Below, one piece after another: positions 25,736 to 34,822 of a DNA stretch of 44,371 nucleotides. The stretch spans positions 1 through 44,371 of the forward strand of contig JAFGSI010000045.1 in NCBI GenBank assembly GCA_016934715.1. The letters run 5' to 3'. Within the stretch, counting starts at the first letter, position 1. Every line of letters starts with the position of its first letter. The DNA is from Anaerolineales bacterium. Lineage in GTDB: Bacteria; Chloroflexota; Anaerolineae; Anaerolineales; Villigracilaceae. Under the pieces are notes generated by a model, which ran no database searches, was not told the DNA's origin, and worked only from the letters and a program-made list of their open reading frames with translations. The position numbers and the translations under genes were made by a program.

Positions 25736-26803
25736 TTACAAGTCCGGGGACAGGTGGGTGGCGAACTCGCAGACCAGGTCGCCCTTGAGCACGGAGCGAA
25801 CAACCACCACTGTGACCGGCTTACCGGTGGCAGCCTCCCACTGCTGGCGGTACCAGCCTGCACCGCAGTAACAGTAGGTGACCGGCATGCCCTTGTCCAG
25901 CCGGGCCCGGATGATGGGGCAGAAGCAGTAGGCGGCCCGTCGCATGGCGTCGGTCCGGGCGGCAGCGTAGGCCTCTGGATCGGCAGGCTGCTTGGTCTGG
26001 TAGACCACCCATCCCTGGCGGGAATGGTCCTTTTCGTTCCAGCCGGGATCGGTCTCCATGAACGCCAGGACGGCGTCCACGGCCTGCAACGGGTCGTCAG
26101 CCTGGCCGCGGGCCTCGGCGTAGACATGCTGGATCTTCTCCAGCAGTTCAGCCGGGAAAATATGGGCGCAGCCGGAGACGGCGTCGAATTTCTGGCCCTC
26201 GTTGGCCAGGGCGTCCAGCCAGTGCATCGCTGCCCGGGACCATTCGAAGCGTTCCTCCGGCGTGGCGTCAATGGGCAGGGATTCACCACCTTGCAGGACG
26301 GCGTCCTGCCCGGGCTTTCCGAGCACGCGCTCCAGGTTGTTGGCCAGCAGGCGGTTCCAGTTGTGGATCACGAAATGGACCTCGACCGGGCCTTCGGGGT
26401 CTGGCCAGCCCGGGTAGACTTCGCGGCTGAACTCGTCCGAGATCAGGGCTTTCTGGCGGGCGAATTGGTACAGCCTGACCTTGGTCTCACGCAGGGACTC
26501 GCCCGGTCCGGCGTGGGTCAGGGCCAGGACTTCCAGCGTGGGAAGGGTCTTGCTGCTGATCCTCCCGCTTTCGATCACCTGGCGGATCGGGAAGCCGGCC
26601 TCCGCCGCATACCCCTCGGTGAAACTGCTGAAGGATTGGATGTGCAGGTAGGGCGGTCCGGCGATGCCCCCGGGGGGGATGGCGCCCTCCAATTCCTGCA
26701 GCACATCCTGTACGTCGCTGCGGGCCTGCATGTGGAAGCGGCGATACGCGACCGGGGTCGCGGCGACCTGTTTATGTTCGATCCCGAACTCTGTCAATGA
26801 CAT
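25736..26803 (-). CDS. GyrI-like ligand-binding domain fused to a Cys-rich DUF6144-like domain
   Basis: A 355-residue protein. Residues about 1-160 look like a GyrI/AraC-effector-type small-molecule-binding domain (VAATPVAYRRFHMQARSDVQ, LHIQSFSSFTEGYAAEAGFP). Residues about 165-355 end in AAYCFCPIIRARLDKGMPVT, CYCGAGWYRQQWEAATGKPV and VLKGDLVCEFATHL, a Cys pattern I associate with DUF6144-like proteins. No DNA-binding domain is seen, so it is probably a stand-alone sensor or enzyme, not a regulator. Start ATG 26803 has AGGAG 5 nt upstream; the longer open frame to 26947 is not supported. The domain names are from recall, not a search. Confidence 0.65.
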   Translation of the reverse strand: MSLTEFGIEHKQVAATPVAYRRFHMQARSDVQDVLQELEGAIPPGGIAGPPYLHIQSFSSFTEGYAAEAGFPIRQVIESGRISSKTLPTLEVLALTHAGPGESLRETKVRLYQFARQKALISDEFSREVYPGWPDPEGPVEVHFVIHNWNRLLANNLERVLGKPGQDAVLQGGESLPIDATPEERFEWSRAAMHWLDALANEGQKFDAVSGCAHIFPAELLEKIQHVYAEARGQADDPLQAVDAVLAFMETDPGWNEKDHSRQGWVVYQTKQPADPEAYAAARTDAMRRAAYCFCPIIRARLDKGMPVTYCYCGAGWYRQQWEAATGKPVTVVVVRSVLKGDLVCEFATHLSPDL

Positions 26804-26961
26804 GTTGTCTCCTGGTGAGCATGATCCCACGACCATACCATACCCCAATCGGCGCTGGCCCAAAACCCACGCCAGGATGGTTTTGCCCTCCTCCTGGAGG
26901 AGCGTTCCCCGAAGGAACGAGGCTTGAGGGGAGGCCAGGCAGGTCATCTATTCTGGGACAC

Positions 26962-26990
26962 AAAGAAAAAGCAGCGGCAGGCGCTGCTTT
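26962..26990 (-). terminator. Intrinsic terminator after the STAS gene
   Basis: A perfect 9-bp stem AAAGCAGCG/CGCTGCTTT with a 5-nt loop. On the minus strand the T-rich tract TTTTTCTTTG follows. It lies 47 nt after the STAS stop codon. Confidence 0.85.
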
Positions 26991-27036
26991 CCTGAAGCGG
27001 GTCAACGGGTGGTCGGGGACGGGAATCCGGCCTGGC

Positions 27037-27453
27037 TTATCCGAAGGACGCCAGCGCCTCATTCAGGTCGGTAAAGACCTCGAAGATGGCGGTGAAACCG
27101 ACCATCTCCAGGGTTCGCAGCACCTTTTCGGGCGGGTTGAGCAGCTTGACATGCGGATCTTTGGCGTTGCCGTCGCGCTCGCGGTCGATGGCCCGGAAGG
27201 AGGCCCACCCCTGTTCCAGATCGGGGCGTCCCTTGCCGCGCAACAACAGGGCCACGCTGTGCACTGCCGAGATGCCGGCGCTGCTCATGAAGGTCAGCCT
27301 GCCCAGGTCGAGCAGCAGGGCCCGGGTGCCGGCAGCGTAGACTTCCTCGGCCTTGTCGATCAGACTCTCGAAACTGGCCCCGTCCAGGGCACCCAGCAGG
27401 GTCAGGACGGTGACGGGAACAGCCCCCTGGTGTTGGGAAACGGTGATCTCCAT
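27037..27453 (-). CDS. STAS-domain protein (anti-sigma factor antagonist type)
   Basis: A 138-residue single STAS domain. The motif LLLDLGRLTFMSSAGISAV (about 46-64) contains Ser58, which aligns with the phosphorylated serine of SpoIIAA; the Asp before it is replaced by Ser. The loop at about 72-105 is longer than in SpoIIAA. Such proteins bind anti-sigma kinases of the RsbW/SpoIIAB type, but no kinase or sigma factor is adjacent. Start ATG with AAGGAG upstream. It lies 66 nt downstream of the phosphofructokinase gene on the same strand. Confidence 0.85.
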   Translation of the reverse strand: MEITVSQHQGAVPVTVLTLLGALDGASFESLIDKAEEVYAAGTRALLLDLGRLTFMSSAGISAVHSVALLLRGKGRPDLEQGWASFRAIDRERDGNAKDPHVKLLNPPEKVLRTLEMVGFTAIFEVFTDLNEALASFG

Positions 27454-27519
27454 TCCTTTGGCTCCTTCTTATAGAAAGTATCGCACAAGATAGCCCCTGG
27501 CGCCATCGGGACAGGTCGC

Positions 27520-29745
27520 CTATTTCTCGTCCGGTCCGAGCTTGGCGAGCAGGGCGGCGATGCCGCGCAGATCCATCCACCATTGCTGCCTGGGACGCTG
27601 GTGCTGGATGTCTACCAGGCGTTCGAAATCGCGCATGTCGTGAAACTTGAGCTGGCCCTCCAGCAGGCCGATGAAGGCGCTCCGGTCGCCGTCCTGGCTG
27701 CACTGTTCGATCAGGAACTCCAGGCACAGGCGTGCCAGGCGGTTGGCCTGGATGCGGTCGAACGGCGACGGGTCGCCGCCCTGCTGCAGGTGGCCGAGAA
27801 TGGCCGGACGCACGTCGAAGACCTCCCGGCCCTCCTCCTCGAACAGCGAACACATGAAGCCAGTGGTGTAGATTGAGTTGGCGTACTCGTTGCGGATCAT
27901 CAGCCCCAGGCGCTTTCCGCCTTCGAAGCCGCGGGTCAGCTTCGCGACGTCGATCTGCAGGTCCCTGAGGGTCACGCCCTCCTCGTTCAGGTAGACCCGC
28001 TCGGCGCCGGTGGCCAGCCCGCTCATCAGGGCCAGGTAGCCGCACCAGTGGCCCATCACTTCGACGACGAAACAGCGCCGGGTGGCCACCGCTGACTGCT
28101 TGATCTTGTCGACCGCGTCGACGATGCTGTTCAAGGCTGTATCGGTCCCAATGCTGAATTCCGAGCCGGGCAGGTTGTTGTTGATCGAGGCCGGCAGACA
28201 GACGATTGGCAGGTTGAAGGCCGGGAAGTTGTCACGGTTGGCAGTCATGTTGTAGGCCGCCTGGTAGCCGCTCCAGCCACCGATGACCAGCAGGGCGCCG
28301 ATGTCGTTATTCTCGATCGTACGGGCAATGGCGTACAGGTCCGAGCCTTTCGGGACCAGGCGGCTGGTTCCGAGCATCGAGCCGCCCCGTGAGGCCCAGC
28401 CGGTGACACCCATCCAGTCCATTTCCCGGACCTCGCCTTCGGCCAGCCCTTCGAAGCCGTTGTTGATGCCCAGCATGATGTGGCCCTGGTCGAGTCCCAG
28501 GCGGATGGCGGCCCGCGAGGCGGTGTTCATACCCGGTGCGGGGGCGCCGGCGTTGAGCACCCCGATGCGGAAGCGCTTGACGCCCTCGGTCAGCGGATGG
28601 GGCAGGGCTCGCACCATTGTCTTCAAGGTGCTGAAGGCGTCCGTGAAACTGGAACTGCGCAGTCCCATGGCCTTCTGGTAGTCCTTCTCGGCGATCGCCT
28701 CGGCGACGGCCTTGGTCTTGCGAACGCATTCCATCAGCGGCAGTCGGGTCAGGCGGTTGTTGCGGATTCCGATCACCACCGGCTCGTCCTCGGGCCTGGC
28801 GTTCAGCAGCGTGACCACAGCTTCGTGCCCAAGCAGCGTGCCCAGGATGCGATCGTAGGCCGACGGCCGTCCACCGCGTTGGACGTGGCCCAGCACGGTG
28901 ACACGCACTTCCTCCCCCAGACGCTCCTCGAGGGCTTTCTGGACCTCGGTGCTGCCGATGTAATTCCCGTTGCGGTCATGCGCTCCCTCGGCCAGGATGA
29001 CGATGCTGTCGCGCCGACCGGCCTTGCGTCCGGCCTGCAGGCGCTCGGCCATGACCTCCTGCCAGTTCTCCACGTCGGGCGGGGACTCGGGGATCAGAAC
29101 CCAGTCGACGCCGCAGGCCAGACCGCTCATCAGGGCCAGGTAGCCGCAGTTGCGCCCCATGACCTTGACCACGAAGGTGCGCTGATGGCTGGCGGCGGTG
29201 CTGGTGATGGCATCGACCGCCTCGGTGATGCGGTGCAGGGCCGTGTCGGCGCCGATGGTCATGTCGGTGCCGTGGAAGTCGTTGTCGATCGAGCCGACCA
29301 GCCCGACGATGGCCAGGCTGGGGTAAGCCCCGGCTTCTTTGGTGCTGATCTGCTTGCGCGCAAGCAGTTCGGTCACCAGCCCTGGCCACTCCTGGCGGAA
29401 CAGGTCGGCGCCGGTCAGCGAGCCGTCGCCGCCGATGACCACCAGCCCGTCGATGCCGCTCTTGATCAGGTTGCCTGCCGCGGTGCGGCGGCCATCGCGG
29501 GTCATGAATGCCTCGCAGCGGGCCGTGCCGATCACGGTTCCACCGATGTGCATGATCCCGCCGACCGAGTCCCACCCTAATTCGCGGATCCGTTCTCCGC
29601 CGTCGACCATGCCCTGATAGCCTTCATAGATCGCATAGACCTGGGTGCCTTTGTCCAGGGCGGTGCGGACCACGGCCCGCACGGCTGAGTTCATTCCCTG
29701 GGCGTCACCGCCGCTGGTCAGGACTGCTATTCGTTTCGTTGCCAT
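27520..29745 (-). CDS. Tandem (eukaryotic-type) ATP-dependent 6-phosphofructokinase
   Basis: This 741-residue protein consists of two PFK domains, as in animal and fungal PFK. The N-half (1-385) keeps the active-site elements TSGGDAQGMN (10-19), GGDGS (105-109), SIDND with the catalytic Asp (152-156) and PESPP (219-223). The C-half (about 392-741) has the matching fold (NAGAPAPGMN at 398, GTDTALNSI at 533), but the ATP motif is GGWSG (489-493) and the catalytic Asp position reads SINNN (520-524). It therefore looks catalytically dead and possibly regulatory. Most bacterial PFKs are 320 residues. The reaction is fructose-6-phosphate to fructose-1,6-bisphosphate. Start ATG 29745 is chosen because AGGTGA lies 6 nt upstream; ATG 29751 abuts that site. 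Confidence 0.92.
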   Translation of the reverse strand: MATKRIAVLTSGGDAQGMNSAVRAVVRTALDKGTQVYAIYEGYQGMVDGGERIRELGWDSVGGIMHIGGTVIGTARCEAFMTRDGRRTAAGNLIKSGIDGLVVIGGDGSLTGADLFRQEWPGLVTELLARKQISTKEAGAYPSLAIVGLVGSIDNDFHGTDMTIGADTALHRITEAVDAITSTAASHQRTFVVKVMGRNCGYLALMSGLACGVDWVLIPESPPDVENWQEVMAERLQAGRKAGRRDSIVILAEGAHDRNGNYIGSTEVQKALEERLGEEVRVTVLGHVQRGGRPSAYDRILGTLLGHEAVVTLLNARPEDEPVVIGIRNNRLTRLPLMECVRKTKAVAEAIAEKDYQKAMGLRSSSFTDAFSTLKTMVRALPHPLTEGVKRFRIGVLNAGAPAPGMNTASRAAIRLGLDQGHIMLGINNGFEGLAEGEVREMDWMGVTGWASRGGSMLGTSRLVPKGSDLYAIARTIENNDIGALLVIGGWSGYQAAYNMTANRDNFPAFNLPIVCLPASINNNLPGSEFSIGTDTALNSIVDAVDKIKQSAVATRRCFVVEVMGHWCGYLALMSGLATGAERVYLNEEGVTLRDLQIDVAKLTRGFEGGKRLGLMIRNEYANSIYTTGFMCSLFEEEGREVFDVRPAILGHLQQGGDPSPFDRIQANRLARLCLEFLIEQCSQDGDRSAFIGLLEGQLKFHDMRDFERLVDIQHQRPRQQWWMDLRGIAALLAKLGPDEK

Positions 29746-29784
29746 ACCCATTCACCTGCTTCCTGCTGGAAATACCAGGGGCGA

Positions 29785-29790
29785 ATTGTA
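29785..29790 (-). promoter_or_regulatory. -10 element upstream of the tandem PFK gene
   Basis: The minus strand shows TACAAT about 40 nt before the ATG. No good -35 hexamer is found. It lies between hutU and the PFK gene, which are on the same strand. Confidence 0.4.
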
Positions 29791-29834
29791 CCGCGATTCG
29801 CCTGCGCAGAGCACGTATATTCAGCACTCCTGGT

Positions 29835-29894
29835 TCCAGCGGGATTTCCAGCCTTTTTCCGACTGGTTCCTGATTCTAAGGGCGGCCCGCTGGA
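29835..29894. repeat. Inverted repeat in the hutU-PFK spacer
   Basis: TCCAGCGGG (29835-29843) and CCCGCTGGA (29886-29894) are perfect complements separated by 42 nt. They lie just after the hutU stop codon and could form a long stem-loop ending the hutU transcript, but no T-run follows. Weak evidence for a terminator. Confidence 0.35.
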
Positions 29895-29910
29895 CCGGCC
29901 CTGCTGCTGT

Positions 29911-31566
<1,656 letters not shown>

Positions 31567-31607
31567 GCAGTGCCTCCTTTTTTGGAATCAGAAATTTCCT
31601 CATGGTA

Positions 31608-31613
31608 ATTATA
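31608..31613 (-). promoter_or_regulatory. -10 element of hutU
   Basis: The minus strand shows TATAAT about 41 nt upstream of the hutU ATG, with AAAGGAGG in the leader. There is no consensus -35. It is divergent from the lipoprotein gene at 31847. Confidence 0.5.
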
Positions 31614-31812
31614 CGCCAAGCAGGGCTGTGGCTTGCATTTTGTCGGCGGGCTCTATCTCGACAATGTCGAATTCGAACGAGTGTTCTGAAAACGACTACA
31701 TTTTGAGGTTTTCATGCCCAGAAAACGAGTGTACGTTAGCCGATCTTTGCATCTGAAACAGGCTTTGATGCGGCAAAACCAGATCGCATTTTCTAACCTA
31801 ACATTGTCGAGC

Positions 31813-31818
31813 TATAAT
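31813..31818 (+). promoter_or_regulatory. -10 element of the 31847 lipoprotein gene
   Basis: Perfect TATAAT 28 nt before the ATG, in an A/T-rich intergenic region (31567-31846). The 10 nt just upstream, ACATTGTCGA, nearly repeat ACAATGTCGA at 31661-31670, which lies in the imperfect palindrome TCGACAATGTCGA. These may be regulator half-sites. Confidence 0.5.
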
Positions 31819-31846
31819 ATACCCAAAAACGCCATAGGAGGTTCCC

Positions 31847-32227
31847 ATGGTTCGCCACCGTGTCCGGTTAGCTGTTGTGCTCATCTTTCTTGCCCTTACC
31901 AGCCTGGCCTGCACGCTTTCCTCTCTGAGGGGGCCCAGCATCGTTGGCACCTGGCAAGGTACCTACGATGGGGATAGAATCGAAATGGTCTTTGAACGCG
32001 ACGGGCATTTTGTCATCAATGTTGCGGGGTCCACGGAAACGGGCCAGTACCGGGTGGATATGTCTACCATGCCAGTCCAACTCGATCTGATCACAGATGC
32101 TGGAACGATTCTGACGATCATCGAGTTCGTCGATAACAACACCCTGCGGTTGGAGAACAATTATAACGATGAACCGCGACCGACGGCTTTTTCAGATACA
32201 GCCACTTTTCACCGGGTCAATCCCTGA
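31847..32227 (+). CDS. Small predicted lipoprotein, lipocalin-like
   Basis: A 126-residue exported protein. The signal helix LAVVLIFLALTSLAC ends in lipobox SLAC at about 19-22. The mature part starts with GTWQGTYDGDRIEMVFERDG and continues with alternating strands (HFVINVAGSTETGQYRV, TLRLENNYND), which resembles the META/lipocalin-like domains of small bacterial lipoproteins. AGGAGG lies 6 nt before the ATG. The function is unknown. Confidence 0.75.
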   Translation: MVRHRVRLAVVLIFLALTSLACTLSSLRGPSIVGTWQGTYDGDRIEMVFERDGHFVINVAGSTETGQYRVDMSTMPVQLDLITDAGTILTIIEFVDNNTLRLENNYNDEPRPTAFSDTATFHRVNP

Positions 32228-32319
32228 GCGCCAGGGTTAGTCGAGGGTGCCTGTGAAGGCTGGAAGAGTCCGTGCTCATCCTGTGTGGGTTCTCTGCGCA
32301 GGGGATGGGACCGGGCGAC

Positions 32320-32344
32320 AAAAAACCCGTGCAGGGTGCACGGG
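32320..32344 (-). terminator. Intrinsic terminator of the Rrf2 gene
   Basis: On the minus strand CCCGTGCA pairs perfectly with TGCACGGG around a 3-nt loop and is followed by TTTTTTG. It is 25 nt after the stop codon. Confidence 0.92.
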
Positions 32345-32369
32345 GAGAAGGGTTGTTCATGGGACCGGT

Positions 32370-32780
32370 TCAGCGACCCTTGCCGTTGGTCAACTGTTCG
32401 AAATGGGTGTTGCGCAGGCGGGTGACCAGGTGCTCCTGGGCTTCCTGCCAGATCGGGTGCATCGGGCACTCATCTTTGAAGTCGCAGGTGCCGGATTCGC
32501 CGACGCACTCGTTAAGCAGGATCGGCCCGTCGATGGCCTCGACCACATCCAGCAGAGAAATTTCTTTCGGCTCACGCGCCAGCGAAACGCCGCCGCGCGC
32601 GCCGCGCGAGGTATGCAGCAGGCCAGCAATGGATAACTGCGAGATGATCTTGGCCAGGAAGGAAGGTGGGATGCGCTTTGCCTGGGCCACCGTGCTGGTG
32701 GCCGCGCGCTGGCTTGTCCCCAACTGGGCCAGGTAGTGAACTGCCCGGATGGCATAATCGGCCTGTCGTGTGATCTGCAT
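32370..32780 (-). CDS. Rrf2-family transcriptional regulator with candidate Fe-S cysteines
   Basis: A 136-residue winged-helix regulator. The N-terminal part MQITRQADYAIRAVHYLAQL and the recognition region PPSFLAKIISQLSIAGLLHT followed by SRGARGGVSLAR are typical of Rrf2/IscR/NsrR. Three cysteines (ECVGESGTCDFKDECPMH, residues about 91-108) are spaced C-x6-C-x5-C, like the cluster ligands of IscR, NsrR and RsrR. It is probably a redox, nitric oxide or iron-sulfur sensor. A promoter and a palindrome at its start site suggest autorepression. No isc/suf genes are next to it. Confidence 0.9.
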   Translation of the reverse strand: MQITRQADYAIRAVHYLAQLGTSQRAATSTVAQAKRIPPSFLAKIISQLSIAGLLHTSRGARGGVSLAREPKEISLLDVVEAIDGPILLNECVGESGTCDFKDECPMHPIWQEAQEHLVTRLRNTHFEQLTNGKGR

Positions 32781-32802
32781 GCTGCACCTCTTTGCTAAAC
32801 TG

Positions 32803-32815
32803 GATATAAATTATC
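32803..32815. promoter_or_regulatory. Candidate operator at the Rrf2 transcription start
   Basis: GATATAAATTATC is an imperfect palindrome with GATA/TATC arms. It lies at the predicted +1 of the Rrf2 promoter, a usual place for a repressor site. Binding by the Rrf2 protein is inference. Confidence 0.35.
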
Positions 32816-32821
32816 GGCTTA

Positions 32822-32850
32822 ATTGTATTGAATGCCCGTTCACTAGGCAA
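32822..32850 (-). promoter_or_regulatory. Sigma70-type promoter of the Rrf2 gene
   Basis: On the minus strand TTGCCT and TACAAT are separated by exactly 17 nt. The predicted start is near 32815, giving a short leader with GAGGTG before the ATG. Confidence 0.65.
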
Positions 32851-32857
32851 GTGATGG

Positions 32858-32880
32858 AGGTCATGCCCGAAATATGACCT
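32858..32880. repeat. Inverted repeat AGGTCAT-9-ATGACCT
   Basis: Two perfect 7-nt arms separated by 9 nt, about 10 nt upstream of the Rrf2 -35 box. The position suits a regulator binding site. On the plus strand TTTT follows, but no plus gene ends here. Confidence 0.4.
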
Positions 32881-32914
32881 TTTACTCCGATTTATATGAA
32901 AAATAGGTAAAATA

Positions 32915-32926
32915 CCCCAATTGGGG
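32915..32926. repeat. Perfect palindrome CCCCAATTGGGG
   Basis: A 12-bp perfect palindrome in the A/T-rich spacer between the Rrf2 promoter and the terminator of the next gene. It has no loop and so is more likely a protein site than a hairpin. Confidence 0.35.
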
Positions 32927-32931
32927 AATAG

Positions 32932-32959
32932 AAAAGGCCCCGTTCCGCTGCGGAACGGG
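32932..32959 (-). terminator. Intrinsic terminator of the 32976 lipoprotein gene
   Basis: A 9-bp perfect stem CCCGTTCCG/CGGAACGGG with a 3-nt loop is followed on the minus strand by GCCTTTTC. It is about 17 nt after the stop codon. Confidence 0.82.
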
Positions 32960-32975
32960 ACCCGGGTCTTGATGA

Positions 32976-33827
32976 TCAGTGGGTGACCGTCAGGTTGCCG
33001 GCCCCGATCTCGATGATGATCGTCAGGGTCGGGCCGTCTCCAGGCTGGGTGTAGGTGTTGTTGTTCTGTGTCCAGCCCGAACCGATGGTGACGTTGGAGA
33101 GCCCGCTCTCCACGGTCAGCACGACGTGGACATCGTCGGGTATCACCAGGGTCATATTGCTGATGCCGGTCTCGATGGTCACGGTGGCATCACGGCGCAG
33201 CTCGCCGGAGAAGTCGAGGGTGAAGTTCCCCGCTCCGCCGTCGAACTCCATGGTGTCGAAGTTCGCATTGGCCAGTCCGCGCAGGGTCACGGACGAGGCC
33301 CCGGTCTCATAGCGCAGCAGTTGCATCTCGGTCCGGTTGGGCTCGGAGAAGGACAGTTCGACCTCCGCTGCGCCGTCCTGAACGGTCAGATTCTCAAGCG
33401 CCAGGCCGCCGAGCTCGTATTCGGCCTTGTAGGCCCCGGCCTGGATGGCCAGGCTCATCGGGATTCGACCCAGGACCAGGTCCCAGTGATTTACGACGTC
33501 GTTCCAGTTGAGGTTGAGCTCGTTCTCCAGGCCGCGCTGCTCGAGGCGTACGTTATCGCCGCGCACATGCACCTCGGGCTGGAACAGATCCACATTGTAG
33601 GTGACCGTACCGGAGAGGAGACCCTCTCCGCCGGGGACGATCTGGAGCTGGCCGGCTCCAAACTCCAGGGTCAGGTCGACCGACTCGGCCTCTTCGGGCA
33701 CCGGGATGTCGATCTCTTCAGTGACTTCCGGGCCGGGGGTCACCGAGTTGGGAACGGAGATCGAGAAACCGCACGCCACGGTGGACAGGGCGAGGATCAG
33801 CAGGACAGGCAAGAATTTTCGGAACAT
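32976..33827 (-). CDS. Predicted lipoprotein with repeated beta-strand domain (LiaF/DUF4097-like)
   Basis: A 283-residue protein with signal helix LPVLLILALSTVAC and lipobox. The mature part has an N-terminal domain (VDLTLEFGAGQLQIVPGGEG) and repeated strand units (TGASSVTLRGLANANFDTME, GGAGNFTLDFSG, ETGISNMTLVIPDDVHVV, ESGLSNVTIGSG, EIGAGNLTVTH). This right-handed repeat is typical of toast-rack/DUF2154 and LiaF-like C-terminal domains at the cell surface. The start is ATG 33827 with AAGGAG 7 nt upstream; a longer frame to 33866 is not supported. The function is unknown. Confidence 0.78.
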   Translation of the reverse strand: MFRKFLPVLLILALSTVACGFSISVPNSVTPGPEVTEEIDIPVPEEAESVDLTLEFGAGQLQIVPGGEGLLSGTVTYNVDLFQPEVHVRGDNVRLEQRGLENELNLNWNDVVNHWDLVLGRIPMSLAIQAGAYKAEYELGGLALENLTVQDGAAEVELSFSEPNRTEMQLLRYETGASSVTLRGLANANFDTMEFDGGAGNFTLDFSGELRRDATVTIETGISNMTLVIPDDVHVVLTVESGLSNVTIGSGWTQNNNTYTQPGDGPTLTIIIEIGAGNLTVTH

Positions 33828-33941
33828 GGAAACACTCCTTTCGGGGTCTTGGCAGGCTGACGCCAACCGTCCGCCGTGCCTACAGGATATACGGGGCGGG
33901 CGGCGGTTGGTTGCAGTCCTTCCATTTCCACGTTTGGAGAA

Positions 33942-34622
33942 TCAGTCTTCTTCCAGCACCTGCATTAGTTCGGAGGTCGTGGTGAGGATCATGTCAGCGC
34001 CGTGCTGGCGCAGTTCGAGTTCCTCGCCGAAACCGCACAGCACGCCGACGGTCTGGGTTCCGGCGGTCTTGCCGGCCCGGATGTCCACCGTGGTGTCGCC
34101 GATCATCAGGCAGTTCTCGGGTTGCACGGCCAGCTGTTCCGCAGCCCAAAGGACCGGGTCGGGGAATGGCTTGGTGTGTTTGCAGGTCTGGGCGGTGGCG
34201 ATACACTGGAAGTACGGGGTCAGCTCGAATTGTTCAAGAAAGAGCATCGTTGTGCGCGTATCGCGGGCGCTGACCACTGCCATCGGATAGCGTTGGCTCA
34301 GGGCCGCCAGGGTCTGCCTGACGTCCGGGATGATCTGGTAGTGCCTGGGATTCCGGTGACTCTTGCGGGCCAGCCAGTCGACCAGGGCGAAAATCTCGTC
34401 GTCCATCCCGATCAGGTCAGGGATGCCGATCAAAAAATTTGCTGGAGCCTCGCTGGCCATCACCAGCCGCCGGGCGAGGTGCTCGAGATCCTGCCCGGGG
34501 AACAGGAAGCCGAAGGGGCGCAGAAGTTTGGCGAACCTGGCGGTCATCACGTCATCGGTGTCGCTCAACGTGCCGTCCACGTCGAAGCACAGGGCCTGGA
34601 TGCGGGATACGTGCAGGGGCAT
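33942..34622 (-). CDS. HAD-superfamily phosphatase (phosphoglycolate phosphatase-like)
   Basis: A 226-residue subfamily IA HAD hydrolase. Motif I is CFDVDGTLSDTDD (about 11-23) with the nucleophile and acid Asp, motif II is VVSARD, motif III Lys lies in KHTKPFPDP, and motif IV is LMIGDTTVDIRAGK. A helical cap of about 70 residues follows motif I. The physiological substrate is not clear. ATG 34622 is chosen because GAGG is 5 nt upstream and the family N-terminus follows; the open frame to 34781 is not supported. Confidence 0.85.
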   Translation of the reverse strand: MPLHVSRIQALCFDVDGTLSDTDDVMTARFAKLLRPFGFLFPGQDLEHLARRLVMASEAPANFLIGIPDLIGMDDEIFALVDWLARKSHRNPRHYQIIPDVRQTLAALSQRYPMAVVSARDTRTTMLFLEQFELTPYFQCIATAQTCKHTKPFPDPVLWAAEQLAVQPENCLMIGDTTVDIRAGKTAGTQTVGVLCGFGEELELRQHGADMILTTTSELMQVLEED

Positions 34623-34810
34623 GGCAACCTCGGGTTTGATGATGAAGGGGCCTCCACAAAGGCACACGAAAGGCGAAAAAAGACCTCCAGCCAGAACCAC
34701 AAGGCGAATCCCGGCCCATACGTGTTTCTTCGTGGATCGATTCTTGATCCTGGACAAAGAGCTTGGTGCATTGTACCGCACTTGGGTCGGGCGCTTCCGG
34801 GGAATTGCTT

Positions 34811-34816
34811 TATAAT
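34811..34816 (+). promoter_or_regulatory. Leaderless-type -10 element of the Zn-phospholipase-like gene
   Basis: TATAAT, then ACCCAC (6 nt), then ATG at 34823. There is no ribosome binding site, so a leaderless transcript is likely. Confidence 0.55.
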
Positions 34817-34822
34817 ACCCAC

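Noticed and set aside
28480-29580. 366-codon plus-strand frame opposite the tandem PFK gene
   Set aside because: It is an antisense shadow of a gene with unmistakable motifs. There is no start signal and no recognisable domain.
31714-31977. 87-codon frame starting MPRKRVYVSRSL upstream of the 31847 lipoprotein
   Set aside because: It runs into the lipoprotein gene in another frame, has no ribosome binding site, and its second half is a shadow of that gene.
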